A DNA stretch of 64,000 nucleotides, taken from the NCBI RefSeq assembly GCF_022376295.1, contig NZ_CP060140.1, forward strand, positions 1,492,356-1,556,355. Direction: 5' to 3'. Shown here piece after piece: positions 43,200 to 52,640 of this stretch. Within the stretch, counting starts at the first letter, position 1. Each line of letters starts with the position of its first letter. The stretch is from Nodularia sphaerocarpa UHCC 0038 (GTDB lineage: Bacteria; Cyanobacteriota; Cyanobacteriia; Cyanobacteriales; Nostocaceae). The translations under genes were made by a program, and so were the position numbers. A model generated the notes under the pieces. The model was not told the origin of the DNA and searched no databases. It saw nothing but the letters and a program-made list of their open reading frames with translations.

Positions 43200-46100
43200 C
43201 TACTTTAACCGCCATATTTTGATAGTCCTGTCTTTACTCCCACTAGCCAGGGTTTGACCATCAGGACTAAATGCTACAGACTCAACTAACTGGGAATGCT
43301 CTGTTAAAGTTTGGTGTAGCTTACCTGTAGTCGCATCCCACAGTTTGATAGTCTTGTCATCACTCCCACTAGCCAGGATTTGACCATCTTGGCTAAATGC
43401 TACAGAATAAACCGAGCCGGAATGCCCGGTAAGGGTATGGCGTACCTTACCTGTAGTCAAATCCCACAGTTTGATAGTGTTGTCCCAACTCCCACTAGCC
43501 AGGGTTCGACCATTAGGACTAAATGCTACAGACTTAACATAGCTAGAATGCCCTATGAGAGTGTGGCGTAGCTTACCTGTAGTCACATTCCACAGATAAA
43601 ATAGCTTCTGCGTACTCAGATCCCACAGTTTGATAGTCTTTTCATCACTCCCACTAGCCAGAGTTTGAGTATCAGGGCTGAATGCTACAGAATTAACCGA
43701 AGCAGTATAACCTGTGAGAGTGTGGCGTAGTTTACCTGTGGTTAAATCCCACAGTTTGATAGTGTTGTCATAACTACCACTAGCAAGGGTTTTACCATCA
43801 GGACTAAATGCTACAGACTTCACCCAGTTGGAATGCCCGGTGAGGGTGTGGCGTAACTTGCCTGTATTTACATCCCACAGTTTGATAGTGTTGTCATAAC
43901 TACCACTAGCAAGGGTTTTACCATCAGGACTAAATGCTACAGACTTCACCCAGTTGGAATGCCCGGTGAGGGTGTGGCGTAGCTTGCCTGTATTTACATC
44001 CCATAGTTTAATAGTATTGTCATAACTCCCACTGGCAAGGGTTGTAGCATGGTTGCTAAATGCTACAGACCTAACTGAGCGGGAATGCCCTGTAAGTGTT
44101 TTTTCTAAGAAGATGCCACGGGGTAAATTTGTAATAGGTACTGATGACCGTGTTTGAGGCGCTGGAGTTTTTACAGGTTGGCTCTGGGGTCGATAAACTG
44201 GTAGTGGCGAAACTTGAGATTGAGTTGGCTTGACTGAAAATGAAGTAGTAAGAGATGCTGCAATTTGCCAAATCTTAATAGTATTGTCACTACTCCCACT
44301 AGCCAATGTTTGACCATCGGGGCTAAACGCTACAGACCAAACCCAGTGAGAATGCCCGGTGAGGGTGCGACAGAGGTTACCTGTATTGACATTCCACAGC
44401 TTGATAGTATTGTCAAAACTCCCACTAGCAAGGGTTTGACCATCGGGGCTAAATGCTACAGACGTAACCGAGTGAGAATGCCCGGTGAGGGTGCGGCAGA
44501 GGTTACCTGTATTGACATTCCACAGCTTGATAGTATTGTCAAAACTCCCACTAGCAAGGGTTTGACCATCGGGGCTAAATGCTACAGACGTAACCGAGTG
44601 AGAATGCCCGGTGAGGGTGCGGCAGAGGTTACCTGTATTGACATTCCACAGCTTGATAGTATTGTCAAAACCCCCACTAGCAAGGGTTTGACCATCCGGG
44701 CTAAATGCTACAGACGTAACCGAGTGAGAATGCCCGGTGAGGGTGCGACGGAGCTTACCTGTATTCACATCCCACAGTTTGATAGTCTCGTCATCACTCC
44801 CAGTAGTCAGGGTTTGACCATCCGGGCTGAATGTTACAGAAAAAACCGAGTGAGAATGCCCTGTGAGGGTGCGGCGGAGGTTGCCTGAATTCACATCCCA
44901 CAGCTTGATAGTATTGTCAGTACTCCCACTAGCCAGGGTTTGACCATCCGGTCTGAATGCTACAGACCAAACCAAGTGAGAATGCCCTGTGAGGGTGCGC
45001 CGGAGGTTGCCTGAATTCACATCCCACAGTTTGATAGTCTTGTCATCACTCCCACTAGCAAGGGTTTGACCATCTGGGCTGAATGCTACAGACCAAACCA
45101 AGTGAGAATGCCCTGTGAGGGTTTGGAGTAGGTTTCCTGTAGTAGAATTTTTTAGATTTTGATTTGTGTTAATGACTTGCGGCTGTGATGTTGATTTCAC
45201 AACCACAGATGGTTTTGGTCTCACAACTCCAGGGAATATATCAACACCAAGTTTTGTAGAGCGATCGCACCAATAGCATTTACCATAATTTTGGCTATAG
45301 TAGTGACCATCTATCCTTTCACATGGCATCAGACTATTACTAGCCACTTTTAACGCCGCTAACCACTCCCTAGCCGTAGGGCGTAAATTAGGATTTTTAT
45401 GCCCATCATTAAAGCATCTCAGAAAACATCGCTGAATATCTGGATGTACAATTTCAATCGGAATTGTTCTCTCCACAGGTTGAAACGGACTGTTTACTGC
45501 ATACAGCCATAAACCCTGACGGATAAGTTCATCCATTTCTGGAGTTTCCCCCGCACCTATCCACTTTCCCCCAAAAGGACTTTGACCACCAAATAATAAT
45601 TGATAGATAATTACTGCTAACCGAAAACGGTCATGTATTTCCGTTTGGTCAATATTAGAAAAGTCTTTACCAATCAGTTCCGGTGGTGTATATCCCTCAG
45701 AACCTACCAAACAACGATAAACTTTACCATTTTGGGGATGACGAACCTGAAAAGAATCTGTATCAATAATTGAAGGTAGAGCTTGATTATTAACCAGAAT
45801 ATTTTGCTGCTTGATGTCACCCAAGACATAACCAGAATTATGAAGTGCAGCAATAATTGAGGCGATATTCTGTGCTGTTCTGTGCAGAAAACGCCAATCA
45901 ACCTGAAGTTTTAACCTCTTGCGACGTTGGGGATTATATATATCAACTAGTTCTTTTGCACCCTTAATTTCTGGCATCAAAAAGCCCACACAATCACCTT
46001 GAGCATTTTTCAGCGATGACTTAGGCCAAGCAAAAGAAATATGATTGAGGTGGGAATTTGGCTCTGTGGGTGGGTGTGCTGTCATCACCGCTAATTTCTG

Positions 46101-46247
46101 CACTCTTTCAGGTGTGGGCGAGTGGTAAATTTTGGCTAAATAACCATTCTCATTAGTTCGCCAAACCTTACCTTCACCACTATCAGCCAGAGGTTCACCC
46201 ACAAGAGTGATTGATTTACCCGTACTACCACAAATGAGACGCGTCAT
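43200..46247 (-). CDS. Ser/Thr kinase with zinc ribbon and two WD40 propellers
   Basis: 1,015 residues. Kinase-like domain 1 to about 310: glycine loop LADSGEGKVW, Lys in LAKIYHSP, catalytic loop YVLGDIKQQNILV, and DTDSF in place of DFG, as in kinases of the TerY-P triads. A Cys/His cluster (CERIDGHYYSQNYGKCYWC) follows. Then 14 WD40 repeats (GHS...SVAFSPDGQTLASGS...TIKLWD), seven at about 375-670 and seven at 715-1015, which gives two seven-bladed propellers. It probably phosphorylates partners held on the propellers. It starts 6 bp after the PP2C gene, so it is in one operon with it and the vWA gene. Confidence 0.93.
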   Translation of the reverse strand: MTRLICGSTGKSITLVGEPLADSGEGKVWRTNENGYLAKIYHSPTPERVQKLAVMTAHPPTEPNSHLNHISFAWPKSSLKNAQGDCVGFLMPEIKGAKELVDIYNPQRRKRLKLQVDWRFLHRTAQNIASIIAALHNSGYVLGDIKQQNILVNNQALPSIIDTDSFQVRHPQNGKVYRCLVGSEGYTPPELIGKDFSNIDQTEIHDRFRLAVIIYQLLFGGQSPFGGKWIGAGETPEMDELIRQGLWLYAVNSPFQPVERTIPIEIVHPDIQRCFLRCFNDGHKNPNLRPTAREWLAALKVASNSLMPCERIDGHYYSQNYGKCYWCDRSTKLGVDIFPGVVRPKPSVVVKSTSQPQVINTNQNLKNSTTGNLLQTLTGHSHLVWSVAFSPDGQTLASGSDDKTIKLWDVNSGNLRRTLTGHSHLVWSVAFRPDGQTLASGSTDNTIKLWDVNSGNLRRTLTGHSHSVFSVTFSPDGQTLTTGSDDETIKLWDVNTGKLRRTLTGHSHSVTSVAFSPDGQTLASGGFDNTIKLWNVNTGNLCRTLTGHSHSVTSVAFSPDGQTLASGSFDNTIKLWNVNTGNLCRTLTGHSHSVTSVAFSPDGQTLASGSFDNTIKLWNVNTGNLCRTLTGHSHWVWSVAFSPDGQTLASGSSDNTIKIWQIAASLTTSFSVKPTQSQVSPLPVYRPQSQPVKTPAPQTRSSVPITNLPRGIFLEKTLTGHSRSVRSVAFSNHATTLASGSYDNTIKLWDVNTGKLRHTLTGHSNWVKSVAFSPDGKTLASGSYDNTIKLWDVNTGKLRHTLTGHSNWVKSVAFSPDGKTLASGSYDNTIKLWDLTTGKLRHTLTGYTASVNSVAFSPDTQTLASGSDEKTIKLWDLSTQKLFYLWNVTTGKLRHTLIGHSSYVKSVAFSPNGRTLASGSWDNTIKLWDLTTGKVRHTLTGHSGSVYSVAFSQDGQILASGSDDKTIKLWDATTGKLHQTLTEHSQLVESVAFSPDGQTLASGSKDRTIKIWRLK
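44351..44728. repeat. three near-identical 126-bp WD40 units
   Basis: Units begin at 44351, 44477 and 44603 with AATGCCCGGTGAGGGTGCG, exactly 126 bp (one WD40 blade, 42 codons) apart, and a more diverged unit starts at 44729. The units differ at only a few bases, showing recent duplication or gene conversion of blades. Confidence 0.92.
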
Positions 46248-46253
46248 GGAATA

Positions 46254-47030
46254 TTAATTGTTTTCCCAAAGACACAACAGCAAAGTTTTATCATCGTCAG
46301 TGCGAGCATTTAGCCGTTCCGATTTGAGGAAGTTAACGAGATATTCCGCTTCATCCTCTGGATTAGCTGTTTCTTCTAAGTATTCTTCAAAAGGCTTAAA
46401 GAATGGTGAAAAAGGTTTCCAAACACTGATGCGAATTGCTAATTTTTCCAGTCCATCAGTAGAAGCACAAATAAATTTTTGCGGCTCTGAAATCACCTTT
46501 ACCTGCATTTCCTTTAGTGCATCTCTGGAAGTAATAAAAGTGGTTTCATTAGCAAACTCACCTTTATCTGGCTGGAATAACAATTGATAATCTTCTGAGT
46601 CTTGGGGACGCACCACTATAAATCCATCCCCAATTTGCATAGCACCCAGCCAATGGGGAGTAGCTATAAAAACCAAGAGTGTACAAGCTAAATCATTGAA
46701 AGCATAATCTTTTTCATCTGCTAATTGGCGTAACTGTACAATTACTTCTTTGACAATTTCAGCAAAAACATTCTCAGTTTCTTTTTGGGAAAGTGGCTGA
46801 GAAAATCCTTGTTGATCAGAAATTTGATTAATGTTTTCAAACCAATCAATTACAGTTTTTACCGCTAATTTAGAACCCACATCAGAATATTTAGCACTAC
46901 CAGCACCATCAGCAACCACTCCCACAATCACATCCTGAAAGATGCCATAATCCCCGTAGTCTTGACAAGGTAATTCTTGGCTTTGATGACTCGTTCCCAC
47001 GTCATACCGAGCAATTGCTTTCCAACCCAC
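46254..47030 (-). CDS. PP2C-family protein phosphatase of the triad
   Basis: 258 residues, PP2C fold. N-terminal GWKAIARYDVGTSHQSQELPCQDYG, metal-binding VVADGAGSAKYSDVGS (Asp and Gly of the DGxG motif), ASTDGLEKLA, and the final TDDDKTLLLCL. This matches the divergent PP2C type found beside TerY-like vWA and kinase genes. It should remove phosphates placed by the downstream kinase. It is 17 bp downstream of the vWA gene and 6 bp upstream of the kinase. Confidence 0.92.
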   Translation of the reverse strand: MGWKAIARYDVGTSHQSQELPCQDYGDYGIFQDVIVGVVADGAGSAKYSDVGSKLAVKTVIDWFENINQISDQQGFSQPLSQKETENVFAEIVKEVIVQLRQLADEKDYAFNDLACTLLVFIATPHWLGAMQIGDGFIVVRPQDSEDYQLLFQPDKGEFANETTFITSRDALKEMQVKVISEPQKFICASTDGLEKLAIRISVWKPFSPFFKPFEEYLEETANPEDEAEYLVNFLKSERLNARTDDDKTLLLCLWENN

Positions 47031-47047
47031 GATAAACCCTCAAAAAT

Positions 47048-47701
47048 CTAAGTGGTAATTTGTCCCCATCCCACAGCAGGTAATGCTACAGCTTCCCCAA
47101 CTTTTCCACTAGAAACCCGTTTCATGGAGGTGGAAAGCCAAACAAACAGTGAGCGAAAGTCTAAACCATTCAGCATGACTGGGGGACGCTCTGGGGCAAT
47201 TTGTTTGAGTGTGTCAAAATCAGCACCCTGTACGCCTACGGCAAAAAAACATAATCTGCGACTTGCTTCCGCTTCCTTAACCCGTTGCGCCGCATACGCC
47301 CAGTCATCTGTAGGCGCTCCATCTGTAATCAGAAATACCCAAGGACGATAATATAAAATGCCATTGTCTTTGTATGCTGTCTTCCGACTTTCCAATAAGT
47401 CCAAAGCATACTCAATTGCTTCACCCATTGGCGTTAAACCATCAGGTTTTAATTCCGGTGGTGTAAAATTTTCAATAGTTACAAAGTCTTGTGTGAGTCG
47501 CACAGGGCCAAATGAGACAATAGCCACTTCTACGCTCAGTGCTGCTTGGGAATCTTTTACTACATCTTCTTTGAAAGCAGCCAACCCGCGATTTAACTCT
47601 TGAATGGGCTGTCCTGACATAGAGCCAGATACATCTAGCAATAGAATCACTGGGCAACGAGTTTCCGGATTTTCAACGAATTCAGGCAGTCCTACTGGCA
47701 T
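47048..47701 (-). CDS. TerY-like vWA domain protein
   Basis: 217 residues from ATG 47701, preceded by AGGAG at the right distance; an upstream start at 47725 is less likely. A single von Willebrand A domain with an intact metal site: DVSGSMS (DxSxS), Thr in GLTPMGEA, and TDGAPTDD. TerY-like vWA proteins occur with PP2C and kinase genes as a TerY-P triad associated with stress and tellurite-type or phage-response loci. It probably acts as the Mg2+-dependent adaptor or substrate of the kinase/phosphatase pair. It is first in the operon. Confidence 0.93.
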   Translation of the reverse strand: MPVGLPEFVENPETRCPVILLLDVSGSMSGQPIQELNRGLAAFKEDVVKDSQAALSVEVAIVSFGPVRLTQDFVTIENFTPPELKPDGLTPMGEAIEYALDLLESRKTAYKDNGILYYRPWVFLITDGAPTDDWAYAAQRVKEAEASRRLCFFAVGVQGADFDTLKQIAPERPPVMLNGLDFRSLFVWLSTSMKRVSSGKVGEAVALPAVGWGQITT

Positions 47702-47810
47702 TTGGATACTCCTGGTTAAGCACAATTAGATGCTCAATATTTAATGAATACTTTACCTGCTTGTGTATAATTTAACATAAATATTCCTATAAATCTATGG
47801 AATTAGCGCT

Positions 47811-47919
47811 CTTTTATGAGTCTCGTTGTGCAAAAATTATCAACCCTCATGAAATGGAAAGGACTAAAGTCCTTACTACGAACTTTTATGACTCTCGTTG
47901 TGCAAAAATTATCAACCCT
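47811..47919. repeat. 37-bp direct repeat pair with a palindrome between
   Basis: CTTTTATGAGTCTCGTTGTG and the following 17 bases occur at 47811-47847 and again, with one change, at 47883-47919. Between them is GGACTAAAGTCC (47861-47872), a palindrome. Short ORFs across this 366-bp gap are repeat-encoded. Confidence 0.75.
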
Positions 47920-48091
47920 TGTTTTTCAGGAATTTGATTCATATAAGGTATATCATAGCCCCCTCCTCGCTTGCACCGGAGGGGGTTGGGGGTGGGGTTC
48001 ATACTAAACTAGGAAACGCTGTACTACGAATATTTAATTCTATTAATTCTCCCAATCCGCTAAACTCAGAAATGCTGCGTTCTTCCTGATC

Positions 48092-49273
48092 ATGTCAGAC
48101 TCCCAAACTGTTAGTGCTGCTGTTGCGAAACTCTACGACACCTATCCATTTCCGCCAGAACCTCTACTAGATGAAGCCCCTCCTGGGTACAATTGGCGCT
48201 GGAATTGGTTAGCTGCTTACAATTTCTGCACTGGACGCAAACCACCAAAGCAAGATATCCGCATTTTAGATGCTGGTTGTGGTTCCGGTGTCAGTACGGA
48301 ATATTTGGTACATCTCAACCCCCAAGCCCAGGTGCTAGGAATTGATTTAAGTGCGGGAACTTTGGAGGTAGCCAAAGAACGCTGTCAACGTTCGGGTGCT
48401 GATAGAGTGGAGTTTCATCACCTGAGTTTGTACGATGTGGAACAGTTACCCGGTGAGTTTGATTTAATTAACTGCGTGGGTGTGTTGCATCACTTACCTG
48501 ACCCTATCCGTGGTATTCAAGCCTTAGCCAAGAAGTTAGCCCCTGGTGGACTAATGCACATTTTTGTCTATGGCGAACTGGGACGCTGGGAAATTCAACT
48601 CATGCAAAAGGCGATCGCACTTCTCCAAGGTGACAAAAAAGGCGATTATCGTGATGGGGTACAAGTCGGACGAAAACTATTCTCTTCTTTACCAGAAAAT
48701 AACCGCATTGTCAAGCGAGATAAAGAACTTTGGTCTTTAGAAAACCATAAGGATGAATGCTTTGCGGATATGTACGTGCATCCCCAGGAAATTGACTACA
48801 ACATTGATACGCTGTTTGAATTAATTGATGCTTCTGGTTTGGAATTTATTAATTTTTCTAATCCTGATTCTTGGCAGTTAGAAAGACTTTTGGCGAAAGC
48901 ACCAGAGTTAATTGCACGGGCGGATGAATTGAGCGATCGCCAGCGCTACCGCCTGATAGAATTACTAAACCCCGAAGTCACCCATTATGAGTTGTTCCTC
49001 GGTCGTCTTCCCCTGATTAAGTCCAACTGGTCAGAAGATAAAGTCCTATTACAAGCCATTCCAGAATTGAACCCTTGTATTGATGGTTTTCCCAGCCAAT
49101 GTCTATTTAATTACAATTACCAAATAGTTAATTTATCAGAAATAGAGTTGCAATTTTTACAAAAATGTGATGGATATTTAACCGTAGCAGAGATTTTGGC
49201 AACGCTGCAAATCGACTTAAATCAAATCAGGTCACTCCTCGAACAGCAGATAATTTTATTGTCACCGAGTTAA
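48092..49273 (+). CDS. class I SAM-dependent methyltransferase, 393 aa
   Basis: N-terminal half is a Rossmann methyltransferase: VAKLYDTYPFPPEPLLDEAPPGYNWRWNW leads to motif I RILDAGCGSGVST, motif II LGIDLSAGTLEVA, and FDLINCVGVLHHLPDP. The C-terminal 150 residues (about 240-393) are an extra domain with SPELIARADELSDRQRYRL-like helices and a final winged-helix-like part (LQKCDGYLTVAEILATLQ). Substrate unknown. It lies upstream of the ATP synthase genes; a homologous gene at the same place is known in Anabaena PCC 7120, as I recall. Confidence 0.88.
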   Translation: MSDSQTVSAAVAKLYDTYPFPPEPLLDEAPPGYNWRWNWLAAYNFCTGRKPPKQDIRILDAGCGSGVSTEYLVHLNPQAQVLGIDLSAGTLEVAKERCQRSGADRVEFHHLSLYDVEQLPGEFDLINCVGVLHHLPDPIRGIQALAKKLAPGGLMHIFVYGELGRWEIQLMQKAIALLQGDKKGDYRDGVQVGRKLFSSLPENNRIVKRDKELWSLENHKDECFADMYVHPQEIDYNIDTLFELIDASGLEFINFSNPDSWQLERLLAKAPELIARADELSDRQRYRLIELLNPEVTHYELFLGRLPLIKSNWSEDKVLLQAIPELNPCIDGFPSQCLFNYNYQIVNLSEIELQFLQKCDGYLTVAEILATLQIDLNQIRSLLEQQIILLSPS

Positions 49274-49630
49274 TTGCAGTACCAATACCAGCCAGCTAAT
49301 TATAAAATTACCCAATCAGATGGACATCCCATAATTTGCAGCCCATCATTTAATAGAACTCTTGTGGGGTGGTCATCCTGCCCTCCCTGGATGTGCAAAT
49401 TCAAAGCGCAATAGCACAGAACAGGCAATAACGATAAAAAGGCGAAATTTGAAGAAAGTTGGAATTTGATTAGTTTGAATTTCGGCTTTTTATCCCCGTT
49501 CTCCCTCACACCCTCGCCTACGATTTTCCGTTACAGGGAGGGCTTCTACCCTCAGTCTGATCCCGGCAAGAAGTTAATTGTTTTTTTCTAAAGTATTGTT
49601 ACCTGATCATGATATGATTCAGCTGACTGA
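49274..49630. promoter_or_regulatory. upstream region of the atp operon
   Basis: 357 bp, no protein gene. It holds a G/C-rich passage (about 49500-49550, CCCTCACACCCTCGCC...AGGGAGGGC), part of which can pair (CCCTCA...GGGAGGG). The atp promoter is expected close to 49600 but no single site is clear. Confidence 0.45.
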
Positions 49631-50113
49631 ATGTGCAGTCATTATAAGTTAGCTGTACTGGTTTCAAGTCTCGTGAGCTTGTCAGAAGATTCAATCGACC
49701 CCACTCCGACAACACAACAAGAAACTCAATCTGGTTCTGAAGACACAGAACCAGTTAACGCCTCCATGCAGGAGTTCTATCAACTCTACCAGGAGTTGTT
49801 GATAATTACACTTGCCTTAACAGTGACTGTTTTTATCTCTGTGTGGATTGCTTACTCGCTGAACATTGCCCTAAATTATCTATTAGGGGCGTGTGCAGGT
49901 GTGCTTTACTTGAGGCTGTTGGCAAAAGATGTTGAGCGTTTAGGTAGAGAAAAACAGGCGCTGAGTAAAACCCGGTTAGCCTTATTAGTAGCTCTGATTT
50001 TCCTAGCATCGCGGTGGAATCAACTACAAATATTACCCATATTTTTGGGATTTCTCACATACAAAGCCACACTCATCTTCTACGTAATTAGGATGGCTTT
50101 TGTCTCTGACTAG
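49631..50113 (+). CDS. ATP synthase protein I (Atp1/AtpI-type)
   Basis: 160 residues as drawn from ATG 49631; a GTG at 49673 (VSLSEDSIDP) is an equally possible start. Four hydrophobic segments (about 50-160) include ITLALTVTVFISVWIAYSLN and ALNYLLGACAGVLYLRLL. Atp1 proteins help assemble or stabilise the c-ring of the F0 sector in the membrane. It is the first gene of the atp cluster and is expressed weakly in other species. Confidence 0.88.
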   Translation: MCSHYKLAVLVSSLVSLSEDSIDPTPTTQQETQSGSEDTEPVNASMQEFYQLYQELLIITLALTVTVFISVWIAYSLNIALNYLLGACAGVLYLRLLAKDVERLGREKQALSKTRLALLVALIFLASRWNQLQILPIFLGFLTYKATLIFYVIRMAFVSD

Positions 50114-50230
50114 CCAAAGCGCGGACAACCTGAAAAAGCTAAACTAAGCCTTGCGTGAGGAATATCCACACTGCAAAGAAAGCTCCTCTTCTCCAGGTAA
50201 TATTGGAGAAACGATTGATATGGAAAGAAA

Positions 50231-50977
50231 ATGCTGAATTTTCTGAACTTCTACTCTCTTCCACTTGCTGAATTGGAAGTGGGTAAACATCTGTACTGGC
50301 AAATAGGCAACTTGAAGCTACACGGTCAGGTGTTTCTCACGTCCTGGTTTGTTATTGGTGTGCTAGTGCTAGTTTCCTTAGCCGCAAGCAGTAACATCAA
50401 AAGAATTCCCAGTGGTTTACAGAACCTCATGGAATACGCCCTGGAATTCATTCGGGATTTGGCTAAAAACCAAATTGGCGAAAAAGAATATCGCCCTTGG
50501 GTGCCTTTTGTTGGCACTTTGTTTTTGTTCATTTTTGTGTCAAATTGGTCAGGGGCGCTGGTTCCTTTCAAGCTGATACATTTACCAGAAGGTGAACTAA
50601 CAGCACCTACAAGCGACATCAATACAACAGTTGCCTTAGCGTTGCTGACATCGCTGGCGTATTTTTACGCTGGATTCAGCAAAAAGGGTTTAGGGTATTT
50701 TGGCAACTACGTCCAACCAGTGTCGTTTATGTTGCCCTTCAAGATTATTGAAGACTTCACCAAGCCTCTTTCCCTAAGCTTCCGTTTATTCGGCAACATT
50801 TTGGCTGACGAACTTGTAGTAGGTGTACTTGTATTGCTAGTACCCTTGTTTGTACCTCTGCCAGTTATGGCTTTGGGACTATTTACCAGCGCCATCCAAG
50901 CACTAATTTTTGCGACTTTAGCCGCCGCTTACATCGGTGAAGCGATGGAAGATCATGGCGAAGAGCATCATGAATGA
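50231..50977 (+). CDS. atpB: ATP synthase F0 subunit a
   Basis: 248 residues with five or six membrane helices; conserved SLSFRLFGNILADELVVGVL carries the essential Arg, followed by PVMALGLFTSAIQALIFATLAAAYIGEAMEDH. Subunit a provides the proton half-channels next to the c-ring. Called atpI in cyanobacterial naming. It lies 117 bp after the Atp1 gene and 123 bp before the c-subunit gene. Confidence 0.97.
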   Translation: MLNFLNFYSLPLAELEVGKHLYWQIGNLKLHGQVFLTSWFVIGVLVLVSLAASSNIKRIPSGLQNLMEYALEFIRDLAKNQIGEKEYRPWVPFVGTLFLFIFVSNWSGALVPFKLIHLPEGELTAPTSDINTTVALALLTSLAYFYAGFSKKGLGYFGNYVQPVSFMLPFKIIEDFTKPLSLSFRLFGNILADELVVGVLVLLVPLFVPLPVMALGLFTSAIQALIFATLAAAYIGEAMEDHGEEHHE

Positions 50978-51100
50978 GGGGCATTCAATACCCTCAAAAG
51001 TCATGAGTCATTGGTTATTTAACAATAATCAAGGGCAAATGGCAACTGACACACAACAACGTCTAAATCCACTCAACTCACAAATTAAGGAAATAAGATC

Positions 51101-51346
51101 ATGGATCCATTAGTTGCTGCTGCTTCCGTTCTCGCTGCTGCTCTTGCTGTTGGTTTGGCTGCAATCGGCCCTGGTATTGGTCAAGGTAACGCTGCTGGAC
51201 AAGCTGTAGAAGGTATTGCTCGTCAACCAGAAGCTGAAGGCAAAATTCGCGGTACATTGCTATTAAGTTTGGCATTCATGGAAGCGCTAACCATCTACGG
51301 TCTAGTAGTTGCTCTAGTGCTACTGTTTGCTAACCCCTTCGCATAA
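51101..51346 (+). CDS. atpE: ATP synthase F0 subunit c
   Basis: 81 residues, two helices joined by the polar loop ARQPEAEG. The proton-carrying Glu lies in LAFMEALTIYGLVVALVLLF; Gly-rich AAIGPGIGQGNAAGQAVEG forms the inner ring helix. The N-terminal MDPLVAAASVLAAALAVGLA is typical. Subunit c forms the rotating ring. Called atpH in cyanobacterial naming. A heptamer-like repeat (GGAGTTA) follows it. Confidence 0.98.
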   Translation: MDPLVAAASVLAAALAVGLAAIGPGIGQGNAAGQAVEGIARQPEAEGKIRGTLLLSLAFMEALTIYGLVVALVLLFANPFA

Positions 51347-51360
51347 TCGGTACTGAGTGC

Positions 51361-51440
51361 TGAGTACAAAAAGTTAGGAGTTAGGAGTTAGGAGTTAGAT
51401 ATTTAACTCATAACTCATAACTCACCGACTCAGGACTCAG
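51361..51440. repeat. GTTAGGA and TAACTCA short tandem repeats
   Basis: Between atpE and the b' gene are three GTTAGGA units, then AACTCATAACTCA and GACTCAGGACTCAGGACT. These STRR-type repeats lie inside an operon, where they alter only spacing between genes. Confidence 0.8.
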
Positions 51441-51470
51441 GACTAATATATTAGATAGAAATTAGCAACC

Positions 51471-51962
51471 ATGACACACTGGATTACCTTATTAGCAGTA
51501 GAAGAGGTTGCCAAGGAAGGGGGGCTATTCGATCTAGATGCTACCCTGCCCTTAATGGCAATTCAGTTTCTAGTTTTAGCTCTAGTGTTGAACGCAACAC
51601 TATACAAGCCACTGGGCAATGCGATTGATGGCCGGAATGATTATATCCGTAGCAATCAATTAGAAGCTCAGGAACGCTTGTCAAAAACCGAAAAATTGGC
51701 AGAGGAATATGAGCAATCTCTAGCAGGTGCTAGACGACAAGCTCAAACAATCATTGCTGATGCTCAAGCCGAAGCTCAAAAAATCGCGGCTGAGAAAATA
51801 GCAGAAGTACAGAAACAAGCCCAGGCAGAAAAAGAAAAGGCTGCTACTGAAATTGAGCAGCAAAAACAAGCCGCTTTTGCTTCATTAGAGCAACAAGTGG
51901 ATTCTCTGAGTCGCCAAATACTAGAAAAGCTTTTAGGAGCAGATGTAGTAAGTCGGCGCTAA
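51471..51962 (+). CDS. atpF2: ATP synthase F0 subunit b'
   Basis: 163 residues: one N-terminal membrane helix (LMAIQFLVLALVLNATLYKPLG) and a long charged coiled coil (AQAEAQKIAAEKIAEVQKQ). Together with subunit b it forms the heterodimeric peripheral stalk characteristic of photosynthetic organisms. Called atpG in cyanobacterial naming. It is followed by subunit b after 114 bp. Confidence 0.97.
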   Translation: MTHWITLLAVEEVAKEGGLFDLDATLPLMAIQFLVLALVLNATLYKPLGNAIDGRNDYIRSNQLEAQERLSKTEKLAEEYEQSLAGARRQAQTIIADAQAEAQKIAAEKIAEVQKQAQAEKEKAATEIEQQKQAAFASLEQQVDSLSRQILEKLLGADVVSRR

Positions 51963-52076
51963 TGAAAATTTAGCTTGGAATCATTAAGCGACATTGTAAA
52001 GACGCACTCGCCAAGTAACATTTGTTGGCGGCGTGGGTCACGTTAAGCCTTGGCAGCGAGTTGTGGACGAAAAATC

Positions 52077-52640
52077 ATGGGGACTTTTTTACTGTTGATG
52101 GCGGAAGCCAGCGCCGTCGGAGGTGACTTGGCAGAAGAAGCGGGACATGGTGGTTTTAGTCTAAATACAGATATATTTGACACCAACCTGATTAACCTGG
52201 CCATTATTATTACTGTGCTGTTAGTGTTCGGGCGGAAAGTTTTGGGTAAAACCCTGAAAGGCCGCCGGGATACAATTGAAACAGCAATTAAGAATGCAGA
52301 GCAACGTGCTTCTCAAGCTGCACAGCAACTTAAAGAAGCACAGCAAAAGTTAGAGCAAGCTCAAGCAGAAGCCGAAAGAATTAAACAAGCAGCGCAAGAA
52401 AACGCCCAAGCTGCAAGTGAAGCTATCTTGGCGCAGGCTGCTGTAGATATTGAACGCTTGCAAGCAGCAGGTGCGGCTGACTTAAATGCAGACCTAAATA
52501 AAGCGATCGCCCAGTTGCAGCAACGGGTAGTTGCTCAGGCATTGCAAAAGGTCGAATCTGAACTAAAAAGCGGCATAGCCGACGATGCTCAACAAATTCT
52601 AATTGAACGTAGCATCGCACAATTGGGAGGCGAGGTATGA
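52077..52640 (+). CDS. atpF: ATP synthase F0 subunit b
   Basis: 187 residues from ATG 52077 (MGTFLLLMAEASAVGG); the open frame upstream begins at a TTG with no support. Membrane helix at about 33-53 (LINLAIIITVLLVFGRKVLG), then a coiled coil rich in Ala, Gln and Glu (QLKEAQQKLEQAQAEAERIK). Partner of b' in the peripheral stalk. Its stop overlaps the delta gene by four bases (ATGA), showing tight coupling. Confidence 0.97.
   Translation: MGTFLLLMAEASAVGGDLAEEAGHGGFSLNTDIFDTNLINLAIIITVLLVFGRKVLGKTLKGRRDTIETAIKNAEQRASQAAQQLKEAQQKLEQAQAEAERIKQAAQENAQAASEAILAQAAVDIERLQAAGAADLNADLNKAIAQLQQRVVAQALQKVESELKSGIADDAQQILIERSIAQLGGEV

Noticed and set aside
44265..44888. 207-codon plus-strand ORF with repeated MPGEGA-like units
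   Set aside because: It is the antisense frame of the WD40 repeats; periodicity comes from the real gene.
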